21,271 bases of DNA from Candidatus Nanoarchaeia archaeon (GCA_028717785.1 JAQUND010000025.1:1-21271), one strand, 5' to 3'. Counted from the stretch's first letter, positions 6,810-15,759 are shown. Notes: generated by a model from the sequence alone, not told the origin. Numbers and translations are program-made.

Positions 6810-8231
6810 ATGAAAATTTTATTAATACATCCTCATTGGATGGAAAGTTATGGTAGATTTAAAGATGCTGCCAAACAAGCTGTATTTTATCCTCCATTAG
6901 GTTTAATGTATATTGGAACTTTATTAGAACAAAAAGGCAATGAAGTTAAATTAATTGATGCTGAAGCAGAAGGAAAAACGATTGATGAAATTATAAATGA
7001 AGTAAACACTTTTAATCCCGATTTAATTGGAATAACTTCTACAACTCCAATCTATCATAAAGCAAAAGAATTAGCTAAAAAAATTAAAGAAATTAAAAAT
7101 ATTCCTATTGTTTTAGGTGGTGCACATGCTTGTGTAATGTTAGAAAAAGTATTAGAAGATTGTAAATATTTTGATTATGTAGTTTATGGGGAAGGAGAAC
7201 ATACGACATTAGAATTATTAGAATATTTAAAGGGAAAAAAGAAAATAGAAACTATTAAAGGATTAATTTATAGAAAAAATGAAAAAATAATAAAAAATCC
7301 CACTAGAGAATTTTTAAAAGATTTAGATTCATTGCCTCTTCCAGATAGATCATTAATTAAAACTGAAAATTATTTATGGAGTGTTCCTAAAAAAGGAATT
7401 GTAAAGATAGCAAGTATACAAGCCTCTAGAGGTTGTCCATTTAATTGTATTTATTGCTCACAAAGAAATGTATTTGGAAAAACAATAAGGTTTAGAAAAG
7501 AAAAATATGTTCTTGCTGAAATAGAAAATTTAGTTAAAAATTATGATGTTCATCATATTGTATTTTTAGATGATAATCTTACACTGAATAAAGAATTGAT
7601 GAAAGAATTATCTGATGATTTAATTAAAAAGAATTTAAATATAACTTGGGAAGGATCCACAAGAGCAAACTTAGTTGATGAAGAGATTTTAACTATAATG
7701 AAAAAAGCAGGTTTAGTTAGATTAAGTTTCGGAATCGAATCTGGAAATGAAGATATTTTAAAGGTAATTAAAAAAGGAGTTAATCTAACTGAAATAAAAA
7801 ATGCTTTCAGAATTGCTAAAAAATTAGGTATTGAAACTAAAGGTAGTGTAATGATTGGACTACCAACAGAAACTAAAAAAGAAATTATGAATACATTACA
7901 TTTTATAGAAAAATTAGATGATTGTGATCAAGTATACTTAAACATAACAACTCCTTATCCTGGAACAGAACTATATGATATGGCTGTTAAAGGAGAAAAT
8001 GGATTAAAATTACTTAGTAATGATTTTTCCACATATAAAAGATATGGAGATCCAGTAATGGAAGTTAATGGATTAAAGAAAAAGGATTTAATCAATTTAC
8101 AAAGAAAAGGATTTTTAATGTTTTATTTAAAACCAAAAAGAATTTATTATAATCTTAAAAGAGCTGGTCCTAAAGCTGCAGTTAAAAATGTAAAAGCATT
8201 TATTAAAAGTATATTTTCCAAATCTAATTAA
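6810..8231 (+). CDS. Cobalamin-binding radical SAM protein
   Basis: This 473-residue protein has the two-domain architecture of COG1032/BchE-like enzymes. The N-terminal B12-binding Rossmann domain (about 1-140) contains YPPLGLMYIGTLL, VKLIDAEAEG, the GGAHA loop (103-107) and YGEGEHT. The radical SAM barrel follows with CPFNCIYC (Cys209, Cys213, Cys216) for the [4Fe-4S] cluster, SFGIESGNEDIL for SAM contacts, and VMIGLPTET. The tail carries TPYPGTELYD and FYLKP. I see no classical DxHxxG lower-ligand motif, which is common in this subgroup. Family precedents include C-methylation and ring formation on unactivated carbons, but this substrate is unknown. It is a single-gene unit with its own leaderless promoter. 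Confidence 0.93.
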   Translation: MKILLIHPHWMESYGRFKDAAKQAVFYPPLGLMYIGTLLEQKGNEVKLIDAEAEGKTIDEIINEVNTFNPDLIGITSTTPIYHKAKELAKKIKEIKNIPIVLGGAHACVMLEKVLEDCKYFDYVVYGEGEHTTLELLEYLKGKKKIETIKGLIYRKNEKIIKNPTREFLKDLDSLPLPDRSLIKTENYLWSVPKKGIVKIASIQASRGCPFNCIYCSQRNVFGKTIRFRKEKYVLAEIENLVKNYDVHHIVFLDDNLTLNKELMKELSDDLIKKNLNITWEGSTRANLVDEEILTIMKKAGLVRLSFGIESGNEDILKVIKKGVNLTEIKNAFRIAKKLGIETKGSVMIGLPTETKKEIMNTLHFIEKLDDCDQVYLNITTPYPGTELYDMAVKGENGLKLLSNDFSTYKRYGDPVMEVNGLKKKDLINLQRKGFLMFYLKPKRIYYNLKRAGPKAAVKNVKAFIKSIFSKSN

Positions 8232-9677
8232 TTATTTTTTATCTCCAGAAATAAATTTTATATTAAATATTTCGGGCATTGCTTCTGTAACAACAGATAA
8301 AAATGAAGGATTTTTAATAATCTTTTTAATTGTTCTTAAAACAAAAGAAGGCCTCATGTAATAAGACTTGTAAGCTTTGGATATCATTTTTTCTTGATCA
8401 AATTCACATTTTAACCAAGCATCTTTCTTAGAAGAAATAATTAATTTATTCTCTTTATCATTGCCACCCTTCATATACCATCTAGGATCTTTTATTAAAT
8501 TATGGGATATGGCATAATCATATAATTCAGTTCCTGGAAATGCGGTAGTTATATCAAATGCAGCATAATGAGGATTTAATTCTATTGCAAGTTTTATAGT
8601 TTGTTTAACTTCTTCTAAAGTTTCTTCAGGATTTCCTATCATAAATCCACCATGGGTTTCTATACCCCCAATTTCATGAGTTAATTTAAACACTTCTTTA
8701 ATTCTTTCAATAGTAATATCTTTTTTTAATATTTTTAAAATTCTTGGAGAACCAGATTCAACTCCATAATTAATACATTTACATCCAGACTTTTTCATTA
8801 GTAAAAGAAGCTCTCTATCAATTAAATCAACTCTTGTATTACATCTCCATTCTATATCTAATTTATTTTCAAGAATTTTATTACATAATGAAGTTGTCCA
8901 TTCTCTATCTAAAGTAAATGTACTATCTTTAAAACAAATATAATTTATTCCCCAATTTTTTTGTAAATTCTTTATTTCTTCAATAACTCTATCTGGAGAC
9001 ATTTTTCTATATTTTTTTCCAGAGGTAACAAAAACATTACAAAATATACATCTGTAAGGACATCCTCTTGTAGTCATTAAAGAACCTGCTTTTCTTCCAG
9101 AACCATAAAATATTTTATAAGGTTCATAATCATCGATATAATTAAGATTTATTAGTGGTAATTCATCAAGATTATCTTTCAATGGTCTTGTTTTAAATTT
9201 TTTATTGGGATAAATCACTCCTGGAATATCTTTTCCAAAATTTTTAACAAGTTCTACCATTGTTTCCTCTCCCTCTCCATATACTAGACAATCTATATTT
9301 GTAGTATACTCAAAAATTTCATCTTTAGTAGAATTAACATGAGGACCACCAACAACAATTTTTAATAAACTATCTTTCTCTTTTAATTTTTTAATAATTT
9401 CTAAAATAATTAAAACTGTTTCTGTATTCATAGTTATTCCAACTATTGTTGGTTTTTTTTCCATAACTTTATTGATAATATCATCCATACCCATTCTATG
9501 AATTTGAGCATCAATAACACATACTTTTATTCCTGCTTTATCTAAACTAGAAGCTAAATATAAAAGCCCTAATGGAGGTAATCCAAATTTAGAAGTACTA
9601 TTTAATACAACTGGTGGATATAATAAAACCACATTTTCATCTTTGATATCCTTCTTATCATTCATTTTGATATTCAT
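8232..9677 (-). CDS. Cobalamin-binding radical SAM protein
   Basis: This 481-residue B12-rSAM protein has an N-terminal cobalamin domain with LPPLGLLYLASSL, VCVIDAQIH, the GGPHVNS loop (110-116) and YGEGEET. The cluster motif is CPYRCIFC (Cys206, Cys210, Cys213). Downstream are NYGVESGSPRIL, GFMIGNPEET, TAFPGTELYD and a YYMRP tail. A second ATG at 9665 would shorten it by four residues. Either start overlaps the 3' end of the preceding GT-C gene (20 or 8 bases), so the two are co-transcribed and probably translationally coupled. That links this enzyme more directly to lipid-linked sugar transfer than its paralogues. Its TAA abuts the stop of the convergent B12-rSAM gene with no spacer. Confidence 0.93.
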   Translation of the reverse strand: MNIKMNDKKDIKDENVVLLYPPVVLNSTSKFGLPPLGLLYLASSLDKAGIKVCVIDAQIHRMGMDDIINKVMEKKPTIVGITMNTETVLIILEIIKKLKEKDSLLKIVVGGPHVNSTKDEIFEYTTNIDCLVYGEGEETMVELVKNFGKDIPGVIYPNKKFKTRPLKDNLDELPLINLNYIDDYEPYKIFYGSGRKAGSLMTTRGCPYRCIFCNVFVTSGKKYRKMSPDRVIEEIKNLQKNWGINYICFKDSTFTLDREWTTSLCNKILENKLDIEWRCNTRVDLIDRELLLLMKKSGCKCINYGVESGSPRILKILKKDITIERIKEVFKLTHEIGGIETHGGFMIGNPEETLEEVKQTIKLAIELNPHYAAFDITTAFPGTELYDYAISHNLIKDPRWYMKGGNDKENKLIISSKKDAWLKCEFDQEKMISKAYKSYYMRPSFVLRTIKKIIKNPSFLSVVTEAMPEIFNIKFISGDKK

Positions 9678-11406
9678 AACCCAATAAATTAAAATTTGTT
9701 ATTCCTTTTCTTATTTTATATATTTTGTATGTTCCTATATCTTTTACAAAATCAAAATTAGATTCTGTTATCTCTTTTATACCTTTCGTTCTATGTAAAT
9801 CTCTTTCGTATAAGACTAAATAAGTATTATCTTTTTGAATTATTACTTTATTGAAAAACAATTTACTGAATAAATAATAATTTTTGACATTATATAAATA
9901 AGCATTATTACCTATATAAGCTAAATCTTTTCCATTATTCCAAATAAAATTAATTTGTTGTGGTACTAGAAGTGTAGCCATAGTACTTTGATTAACATTC
10001 ATTTTAAGATAATCTATTGTTTCTTGTAATCCTGTATCTCCTTGATTTATTCCTGTATTATATGGAACATAAATTAAATATGCACTAGAATATATCATTA
10101 AAATTAAAGAATAAAATACAACACTAAATAAAAATCCTTTTTTATGATAATATTTAAAGTATAAAAATAAAATAGGTAAAGGTAATAAGATTAATGCTAA
10201 TCTTTTTAGTATATCTAAAACCATCCAAATAATTGAACTATCTATTATAGGTAAAGCTTTCCAAAGTGCATCATAATACATTGGATCTTTAACGAATATA
10301 AAAAGATAAATTGGAACTAATAAAAGAATTATTAGTAAATCGTAACTTATTTTAAAATCTTTAAAATTTCTAAATATGTCTATTGCAAGTATAATTGATA
10401 ATACAGGTAATAATATAATATAATGTTTTGGGAAACCTAAATAATCTACACCTAAAGCAGTAAAAAATGCTAATGCACTAAATAAATAACAAAATAAATA
10501 ACTAGTTGGAAAAGGTAATTCTTTCTTTATTGTTTTTGAAGTATATGAAAATAATTTATAAATTATATAAATAAATAAAGGAGGAGTTATCCAAAATATA
10601 AAACTTTTAAAAACATATGCAGATCTTAATAAATTTAATAATATAGAAGTTCTATGACCAAATTTACCTGCAGTAAGATAAATAAAAGGATGTAAAAAAT
10701 CATAATTAATTAAATAAGAATAAATATAAAAAGTTAAACCAAATAAAAATACTGAAATTAAAGAAATTAACCCTAAATTAAAAATATTTTTAAATTTATT
10801 TTCTTTTTCAAAAAATAAATAGTAAAAAAAAACTGATGCGATTAATACTGGAAAACTAGTGAATTTTATCCATAAAGAAAATAAAAAAATTAATACTAAC
10901 CAAATTGGTTTTTCTAATTTATATTTTAAAAATACATAAATAAATAGTATAGTGGAGAATGTTAATATTCCTCCATCCAAACTTAAGAAAACTGCATTTT
11001 CAAATACTAACGGATGAATTAAATATAAAAATGAAGCTAAAAATGGAATAAGTTTATTATCTTTAATTATTAGTTTAGTCATAAAATAAATAAGTATTGA
11101 ATTAAGAATTGTAAAGAAAATACCTGAAAATTTTAACCCAAATAAATTATAACCAAATAATTGAATAAATAATACTAAAGTATACAAATAAAGCGGAGGA
11201 TGTTCTATTCCTGTTGTTGGTAAAAGATTTGGACCTTCAAAACTAAAATAACTCGCACCAGTATTGATAATAGCATTAGCTCCATAAACCAAAAAAGTCT
11301 GTTCATCTGTTAAAGGTTTATTTATCCTCACTAAACACATTATTAAAAAAAATACAATTATTGCACTAAAAATACATGCATTTTTAAAAGAGATCTTATT
11401 TAACAT
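9658..11406 (-). CDS. GT-C membrane glycosyltransferase (GT39/GT83, PMT/ArnT-like)
   Basis: This is a multispanning membrane protein of about 582 residues with many hydrophobic helices. The first extracytoplasmic loop carries the acidic pair of the GT-C fold (KPLTDEQTF) and then GIEHPPLYLY, the HPPLY motif typical of ArnT/PMT-like transferases. These use polyprenyl-phosphate sugars and act outside the cytoplasm on lipids or proteins. A soluble C-terminal segment of about 130 residues follows the last helices. The frame extends upstream to a TTG at 11427. I choose ATG 11406 because AAGGA lies five bases before it. It is co-transcribed and overlapping with the following B12-rSAM gene. The sugar and acceptor are unknown. 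Confidence 0.87.
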   Translation of the reverse strand: MLNKISFKNACIFSAIIVFFLIMCLVRINKPLTDEQTFLVYGANAIINTGASYFSFEGPNLLPTTGIEHPPLYLYTLVLFIQLFGYNLFGLKFSGIFFTILNSILIYFMTKLIIKDNKLIPFLASFLYLIHPLVFENAVFLSLDGGILTFSTILFIYVFLKYKLEKPIWLVLIFLFSLWIKFTSFPVLIASVFFYYLFFEKENKFKNIFNLGLISLISVFLFGLTFYIYSYLINYDFLHPFIYLTAGKFGHRTSILLNLLRSAYVFKSFIFWITPPLFIYIIYKLFSYTSKTIKKELPFPTSYLFCYLFSALAFFTALGVDYLGFPKHYIILLPVLSIILAIDIFRNFKDFKISYDLLIILLLVPIYLFIFVKDPMYYDALWKALPIIDSSIIWMVLDILKRLALILLPLPILFLYFKYYHKKGFLFSVVFYSLILMIYSSAYLIYVPYNTGINQGDTGLQETIDYLKMNVNQSTMATLLVPQQINFIWNNGKDLAYIGNNAYLYNVKNYYLFSKLFFNKVIIQKDNTYLVLYERDLHRTKGIKEITESNFDFVKDIGTYKIYKIRKGITNFNLLGYEYQNE

Positions 11407-11411
11407 AATTA

Positions 11412-11416
11412 TCCTT
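11412..11416 (-). promoter_or_regulatory. Shine-Dalgarno-like site setting the GT-C start
   Basis: The minus strand reads AAGGA five bases before ATG 11406. This favours the ATG over the upstream in-frame TTG at 11427. Confidence 0.5.
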
Positions 11417-11447
11417 ATTTTATTCAATAAAGTTGTTATTTAGAAAA

Positions 11448-11457
11448 TAATATAAAC
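11448..11457 (+). promoter_or_regulatory. Shared TATA region of the divergent GT-C genes
   Basis: TAATATAAAC lies in the 81-base divergent gap between the two GT-C genes. On the minus strand it reads GTTTATATTA, centred about 46 bases before ATG 11406 and 25 before the alternative TTG 11427. On the plus strand TATAAA (11451-11456) is 32-37 bases before ATG 11488. One near-symmetric box could serve both directions with short leaders. A single shared element is an inference. Confidence 0.45.
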
Positions 11458-11487
11458 GTTTCTAATCCCCAGATAAAGACCAATAAA

Positions 11488-13590
11488 ATGCAGGAAAATA
11501 AGAAAAAATTTACAGATCAAATAATTGATTTTGTCTTTTCAAAAGACTATAGAAAATATTTAATTTTATTAATTCTAATTGGTGGTTTATTACGTTATCT
11601 TATAGTTAATAATATATCATTTTTAGGTGATGAAGTAATACATGGACCACATGCAATTAACTTTTTATCAACAAATAAGATTGGAATTATGCAACAATCA
11701 GTATTATGGTTTTATTTAACGAGTATAGCACAAAAAATATTTGGAGTTACTGCATTTTCTACTAGATTTTTATCATTCTTCTTTGGAATTTTATCAATAA
11801 TAGCATTATACCTATTAACTAAAGAAATTTTTAATAAAAAAATAGCAATAATTGCTTCATTTTTATTAGCTATCTCCTCATTTGTACTAAGATACACTTT
11901 AATTGAAATGGATATAGCAATGATGTTCTTTATTTTATTAGCTTTGTACTTTTTTATTAAAGAATTAAAGAAAAATAAACTATCTTACGTAGCTGCACTT
12001 CTTTTAGGAATAGCTGCACTAATAAAATCAATTGCATTATTCTTTGCATTAGGTTTTGGAATAGCCTATTTCTATTATAAATACAAAACTGCAGAAAATA
12101 AAAAAGAATTATTAAAAATAAAAGATTGGAAGCAAGGAATTATTTTTGTTTTAATAATTTTATTAATATTTAGTCCTATTATTATTTATAATATTTTATT
12201 GTATAAGGATAAAGGCATAGTTGATGTTATGTTTGCTAAATTCTTGAATATAAACAAGGATATGTATTCTGGACAAGCAGGATATGATCAACAATTTTCT
12301 ATAGTTAATGTATTTGTAGGTGGATTTAATATGATTAAAAATGTATTTTTAATGTTAGATCCTATTATTTTTATACTTGGTTTATCTGGAATTTTACTTA
12401 TTTATTTAAATAAACACGAAAGAATTTGGAAAGAAATAATATTAATAATTTTAGTTGTTCCATTTTTAATTCAATGTGGTTCTGCTTTATTAACCACTCA
12501 TTTTACTTCTTATATTCCATTATTATGTATTTTTGCTGCATCTACATTAGTATTTATAGAAAAAAAATTAAAAGATAAATATCAAAATATATTATTTATA
12601 TTATTAATTTTCATACTTATTTTAAATATATTTTTTATTCCAATAGGAGATCCTTTGTATAAATCACTAACAAGTCAAAGTGCAAATATACAAATGCGTG
12701 ATTTTGCAATTAATAATATAGAAGATAATGCGATAGTTATTGCTGATTCTAGAATTTATAGAGGTAGAATTGCATGGATGTTTAATGATAAATTTTATTT
12801 AGAATCTTCATTATTAGGACAGTTTAATGATTATGTTAATCAAATGCCAGGTAATTCTGTAAGTGCTCCTGTTTATTTTATAGAATGTGCTATTGATGAT
12901 TGTGGATGGGGTACAGTTACTAATGATGTTTTAAATCAAAGTACAGAAGCAGAACTTTCTTTCTTCCAAAAAAATTCTCAATTTGTAACAACTTTATATG
13001 GTGGTGGAGGTTATAATGAAGAAACTGGAAAACCTTATTATAATATTTATAAAACAAAAATAAATACAAATATGAATGGATATGAATTTATTCAAAATAC
13101 TCATGATTGGTTTTATTATCCATTAAACTATCAAAAAGCATCATTTGATGATTATAAAGTTAGTAATTTCTTTTATAGAATATTAGATTTAATAGGTCAT
13201 ATAGTTCTTTATTTTTCAATAATTTTATCTATATTAATTCCTATATATTTAATTTATTTATTAAAAAAAGATGATAGTGAAGTAGAAGATAAAGAAACTA
13301 CTAATACATTTAATTTTAAAAATTATAAAAAATATATTATTTATATTTTAGGAATTATTTTTATATTTATAATAATTGCAGGCTATATTCATTATTCTAA
13401 TAAGGGAATAATGATAGATCATTGTAATTCCTTAGGATTAGAAATGTATAAATATGCAAATGGAGAAGTATATTGTTTAAATAAAACCGATAATTCATTT
13501 AGAGGATTTTATTATATAACTCAAGGATTTAGTTATAACATAACAAAAGAAATGCAATTACATGATGAATGGAGAAATGGTTTAAAGTAA
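11488..13590 (+). CDS. Large GT-C membrane glycosyltransferase (GT39/PMT-like) with C-terminal extension
   Basis: This 700-residue multispanning protein opens with a short cytoplasmic segment and a first helix at about 24-40. The first outer loop has the acidic motif FLGDEVIHGPHA (Asp48-Glu49) of GT-C enzymes. A conserved-looking RYTLIEMDIAMMFF stretch lies near 135-148, and about ten helices run to residue 385. A hydrophilic region (about 390-565) follows, then two more helices near 565-590 and 618-637 and a terminal soluble tail with two cysteines. The extension, with Cys pairs such as ECAIDDC, is not part of the minimal fold. It probably transfers a polyprenyl-linked sugar outside the cell. 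Acceptor unknown. It is divergent from the other GT-C gene. Confidence 0.85.
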   Translation: MQENKKKFTDQIIDFVFSKDYRKYLILLILIGGLLRYLIVNNISFLGDEVIHGPHAINFLSTNKIGIMQQSVLWFYLTSIAQKIFGVTAFSTRFLSFFFGILSIIALYLLTKEIFNKKIAIIASFLLAISSFVLRYTLIEMDIAMMFFILLALYFFIKELKKNKLSYVAALLLGIAALIKSIALFFALGFGIAYFYYKYKTAENKKELLKIKDWKQGIIFVLIILLIFSPIIIYNILLYKDKGIVDVMFAKFLNINKDMYSGQAGYDQQFSIVNVFVGGFNMIKNVFLMLDPIIFILGLSGILLIYLNKHERIWKEIILIILVVPFLIQCGSALLTTHFTSYIPLLCIFAASTLVFIEKKLKDKYQNILFILLIFILILNIFFIPIGDPLYKSLTSQSANIQMRDFAINNIEDNAIVIADSRIYRGRIAWMFNDKFYLESSLLGQFNDYVNQMPGNSVSAPVYFIECAIDDCGWGTVTNDVLNQSTEAELSFFQKNSQFVTTLYGGGGYNEETGKPYYNIYKTKINTNMNGYEFIQNTHDWFYYPLNYQKASFDDYKVSNFFYRILDLIGHIVLYFSIILSILIPIYLIYLLKKDDSEVEDKETTNTFNFKNYKKYIIYILGIIFIFIIIAGYIHYSNKGIMIDHCNSLGLEMYKYANGEVYCLNKTDNSFRGFYYITQGFSYNITKEMQLHDEWRNGLK

Positions 13591-13591
13591 C

Positions 13592-13601
13592 ATTTATAAA
13601 T
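13592..13601 (+). promoter_or_regulatory. TATA box ATTTATAAAT, leaderless promoter of the 13622 gene
   Basis: This decamer is identical to those at 6780 and 15027 and begins exactly 30 bases before ATG 13622. It follows the upstream stop codon by one base. This B12-rSAM gene therefore has its own start site despite lying only 31 bases behind the GT-C gene. Confidence 0.75.
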
Positions 13602-13621
13602 TTTTTTAATCCGATTTAATT

Positions 13622-15025
13622 ATGAGAGTTTTATTCGTTTGTCCACCAACAAGTCAAGAAGAAAGATATGGTAAACTAAAAGATATTGGAACTTTACATC
13701 CTTCATTAGGTGTTGCTTATATTGCTGCTTATTCGGAATCTAAAGGACATGAAGTAAAAGTAATTGATTCTGAAGCAATGAATTATAATTTTGAAGATAT
13801 TAAAAGGATAATTTTAGAATTCAAACCAGATGTAATTGGTATGCAAACATTTTGTACAAATTTATCTAAATGTTATAAAGTAGCTGAAATTGCAAAATCA
13901 CTAAATAAAGATATTAAAATTATTTTAGGTGGAGCACAAGCAACACTTTCTCCTAACGATTTAATAAAACAGGAAAACATTGATTTTATAATTTATGGAG
14001 AAGCAGAAATTTCATTTAACAATTTACTAGATACTATAAAAAATAAAGGAGATTATAAAAAAGTTAATGGTTTAGTTTGGAAAAATAAAAACAAAATAAT
14101 AACGAATAAACCACAAGAATTAATTAAAGATATTAGTATTTTACCTTTGCCTGCAAGACATTTATTTCCAATGGAAAAATATCATTCTTCAGCTAACTTA
14201 AGAGGTAAACATACACTAAATATTATGACTTCAAGAGGTTGTCCATTTAGATGTGCTTATTGTTCTGGACATTTAACCTTTGGAAAAACTCATAGATATA
14301 ATAGTACTGAAAATATTATTAAAGAATTAAAAGAATTAACAACTAAATATCATGCTGATAGTATACAATTTTATGATGAAACATTTACAGCTAATAGAGC
14401 AAGAGTAATGGAATTATGTGATGCATTAATTAAAGAAAAAATAAAAATTTCTTGGTCTTGTTTTACTAGAGTTAATCTTGTTGATGAAGAATTACTAATT
14501 AAAATGAAACAAGCTGGTTGTTATTTAATATTTTTTGGATTAGAATCTGGAGTTCAAAGATTATTGAATTTAATTAAAAAAGATATTACACTAGAACAAC
14601 AAGAAAAAGCAGTAAAATTATGTAAAAAAGTAGGAATTGAAGTTTGGGGTTCTTTTATTCTAGCACTACCAACAGAAACTATTGAAGATGCAAAACAAAC
14701 TATAGATTGGGCTAAAAAATTAGATATTGATTATGTACAATTCCCAATATGTACTCCTTTCCCTGGAACTGAATTATATGAAATATGTAAAAAAACAGGA
14801 AAAATACTAAACGAAAATTGGGAGAACTTTTTAACTTGGGATGAAATTGTTTATGTTCCAGAAAATAGATCAATTGATGAAATTAAAAAAACAGTAAAAC
14901 AAGCTTATAGAACATTTTATTTAAGACCCCATATAACAATTAAAAGAGCTTTACAATTAAGAAAATTACCTGCAAAAAACATATATAAAATGCTAAAAGC
15001 AGGTATGATAACCTTCTTTAAGTAA
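13622..15025 (+). CDS. Cobalamin-binding radical SAM protein
   Basis: This 467-residue B12-rSAM protein has an N-terminal cobalamin domain: LFVCPPTS, HPSLGVAYIAAY, VKVIDSEA, the GGAQAT loop (103-108) and YGEAE. The cluster motif is CPFRCAYC (Cys207, Cys211, Cys214). It continues with IFFGLESGVQRLL, ILALPTET, CTPFPGTELYE and the FYLRP tail. The cobalamin loop reads GGAQ where the four other complete paralogues in the window have His in the fourth position (GGAH, GGPH or GGVH), a small but checkable difference. It lies between a GT-C gene and a GT2 gene, each unit with its own TATA box. Substrate unknown. Confidence 0.93.
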   Translation: MRVLFVCPPTSQEERYGKLKDIGTLHPSLGVAYIAAYSESKGHEVKVIDSEAMNYNFEDIKRIILEFKPDVIGMQTFCTNLSKCYKVAEIAKSLNKDIKIILGGAQATLSPNDLIKQENIDFIIYGEAEISFNNLLDTIKNKGDYKKVNGLVWKNKNKIITNKPQELIKDISILPLPARHLFPMEKYHSSANLRGKHTLNIMTSRGCPFRCAYCSGHLTFGKTHRYNSTENIIKELKELTTKYHADSIQFYDETFTANRARVMELCDALIKEKIKISWSCFTRVNLVDEELLIKMKQAGCYLIFFGLESGVQRLLNLIKKDITLEQQEKAVKLCKKVGIEVWGSFILALPTETIEDAKQTIDWAKKLDIDYVQFPICTPFPGTELYEICKKTGKILNENWENFLTWDEIVYVPENRSIDEIKKTVKQAYRTFYLRPHITIKRALQLRKLPAKNIYKMLKAGMITFFK

Positions 15026-15026
15026 T

Positions 15027-15036
15027 ATTTATAAAT
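15027..15036 (+). promoter_or_regulatory. TATA box ATTTATAAAT, leaderless promoter of the GT2-methyltransferase pair
   Basis: This is the third copy of the decamer, again beginning exactly 30 bases before its ATG (15057). It lies immediately after the stop of the preceding gene. Confidence 0.75.
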
Positions 15037-15056
15037 CTTATAGTACAGAAATTAAT

Positions 15057-15758
15057 ATGAAATTATCCATAATTATACCATTATACAATGAAAAAGATAC
15101 AATCCCAGAATTAATAAAAAGAGTGAATTCTGTAAAATTAAATAAAGAAATAATTGTAGTAGATGATTATAGTACAGATGGTTCAAGAGAGTGGCTAAAA
15201 AATTCTAAGCTTAAAAATGTAAAAAAAGTATTTCATGAAAAAAATTATGGTAAAGGTATGGCAATTAGATCTGGAATAAAAGAAGTAACTGGAGATATTG
15301 TTATAATACAAGATGCAGATTTAGAATATGATCCAAATGATTATTATGAATTAGTAAAACCAATAGAAGAAGGAAAAGCAGAGGTTGTTTATGGTTCAAG
15401 AATTCTAGGAAATTTAATTAAAAATATGAAATCAAAACATGCTCAAGCATATTATGAATATTATTATGGTGGAAAAATACTAACAATCTTAACTAACATA
15501 TTATATAATGCTAAAATAACTGATGAACCAACTTGTTATAAAGTTTTTAAAACAGATGTTATAAAAAACATAAATTTAAAATGTACAAGGTTTGAATTTT
15601 GTCCAGAAGTTACAGCAAAAGTAAGAAAAAAAGGTTACAAAATATTTGAAGTGCCAATCAAATACAATCCAAGAACATTAAAAGAAGGTAAAAAAATTAA
15701 ATTCAAAGATGGATTTGAAGCAATATGGGCACTTGTAAAATATAGGTTTGTAAATTAA
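15057..15758 (+). CDS. Soluble GT2 glycosyltransferase (DPM1-like)
   Basis: This 233-residue GT-A enzyme has IIIPLYNEKDTI, IVVDDYSTDGS (33-43), the metal-binding DADLE (86-90) and YGSR. Later come DEPTCYKVFK and FEFCPEVTAKV, as in dolichol/polyprenyl-phosphate hexose synthases. No membrane helix is present, so it resembles the minimal DPM1 type rather than the anchored type at 5770. It likely makes a polyprenyl-phosphate sugar for a GT-C enzyme. Its stop is followed by one base and then the ATG of the next gene (TAAAATG), indicating coupled expression with the methyltransferase. Confidence 0.9.
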   Translation: MKLSIIIPLYNEKDTIPELIKRVNSVKLNKEIIVVDDYSTDGSREWLKNSKLKNVKKVFHEKNYGKGMAIRSGIKEVTGDIVIIQDADLEYDPNDYYELVKPIEEGKAEVVYGSRILGNLIKNMKSKHAQAYYEYYYGGKILTILTNILYNAKITDEPTCYKVFKTDVIKNINLKCTRFEFCPEVTAKVRKKGYKIFEVPIKYNPRTLKEGKKIKFKDGFEAIWALVKYRFVN

Positions 15759-15759
15759 A

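Noticed and set aside
9712..9730. Possible DxHxxG-type base-off cobalamin motifs in the paralogues (for example IHRMG in the 8232 gene, SDMHV in the 18393 gene)
   Set aside because: They do not satisfy the full motif at the expected position after the first beta strand, so I do not claim His-on cobalamin binding. The coordinates given are only nominal for this protein-level observation.
11712..11897. A 61-codon minus-strand open frame
   Set aside because: It is antisense to the first helices of the GT-C gene and is a by-product of hydrophobic codon composition.
14231..14248. Identical 18-mer TCAAGAGGTTGTCCATTT here and at 18975-18992
   Set aside because: It encodes the radical SAM SRGCPF motif in two paralogues. 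Shared codons under protein constraint explain it better than a mobile or recombination repeat.
15023..15060. T-rich stretches after stop codons as terminators
   Set aside because: In DNA this A+T-rich, short T-runs are everywhere, and those between genes here coincide with TATA boxes. No terminator can be separated from background.
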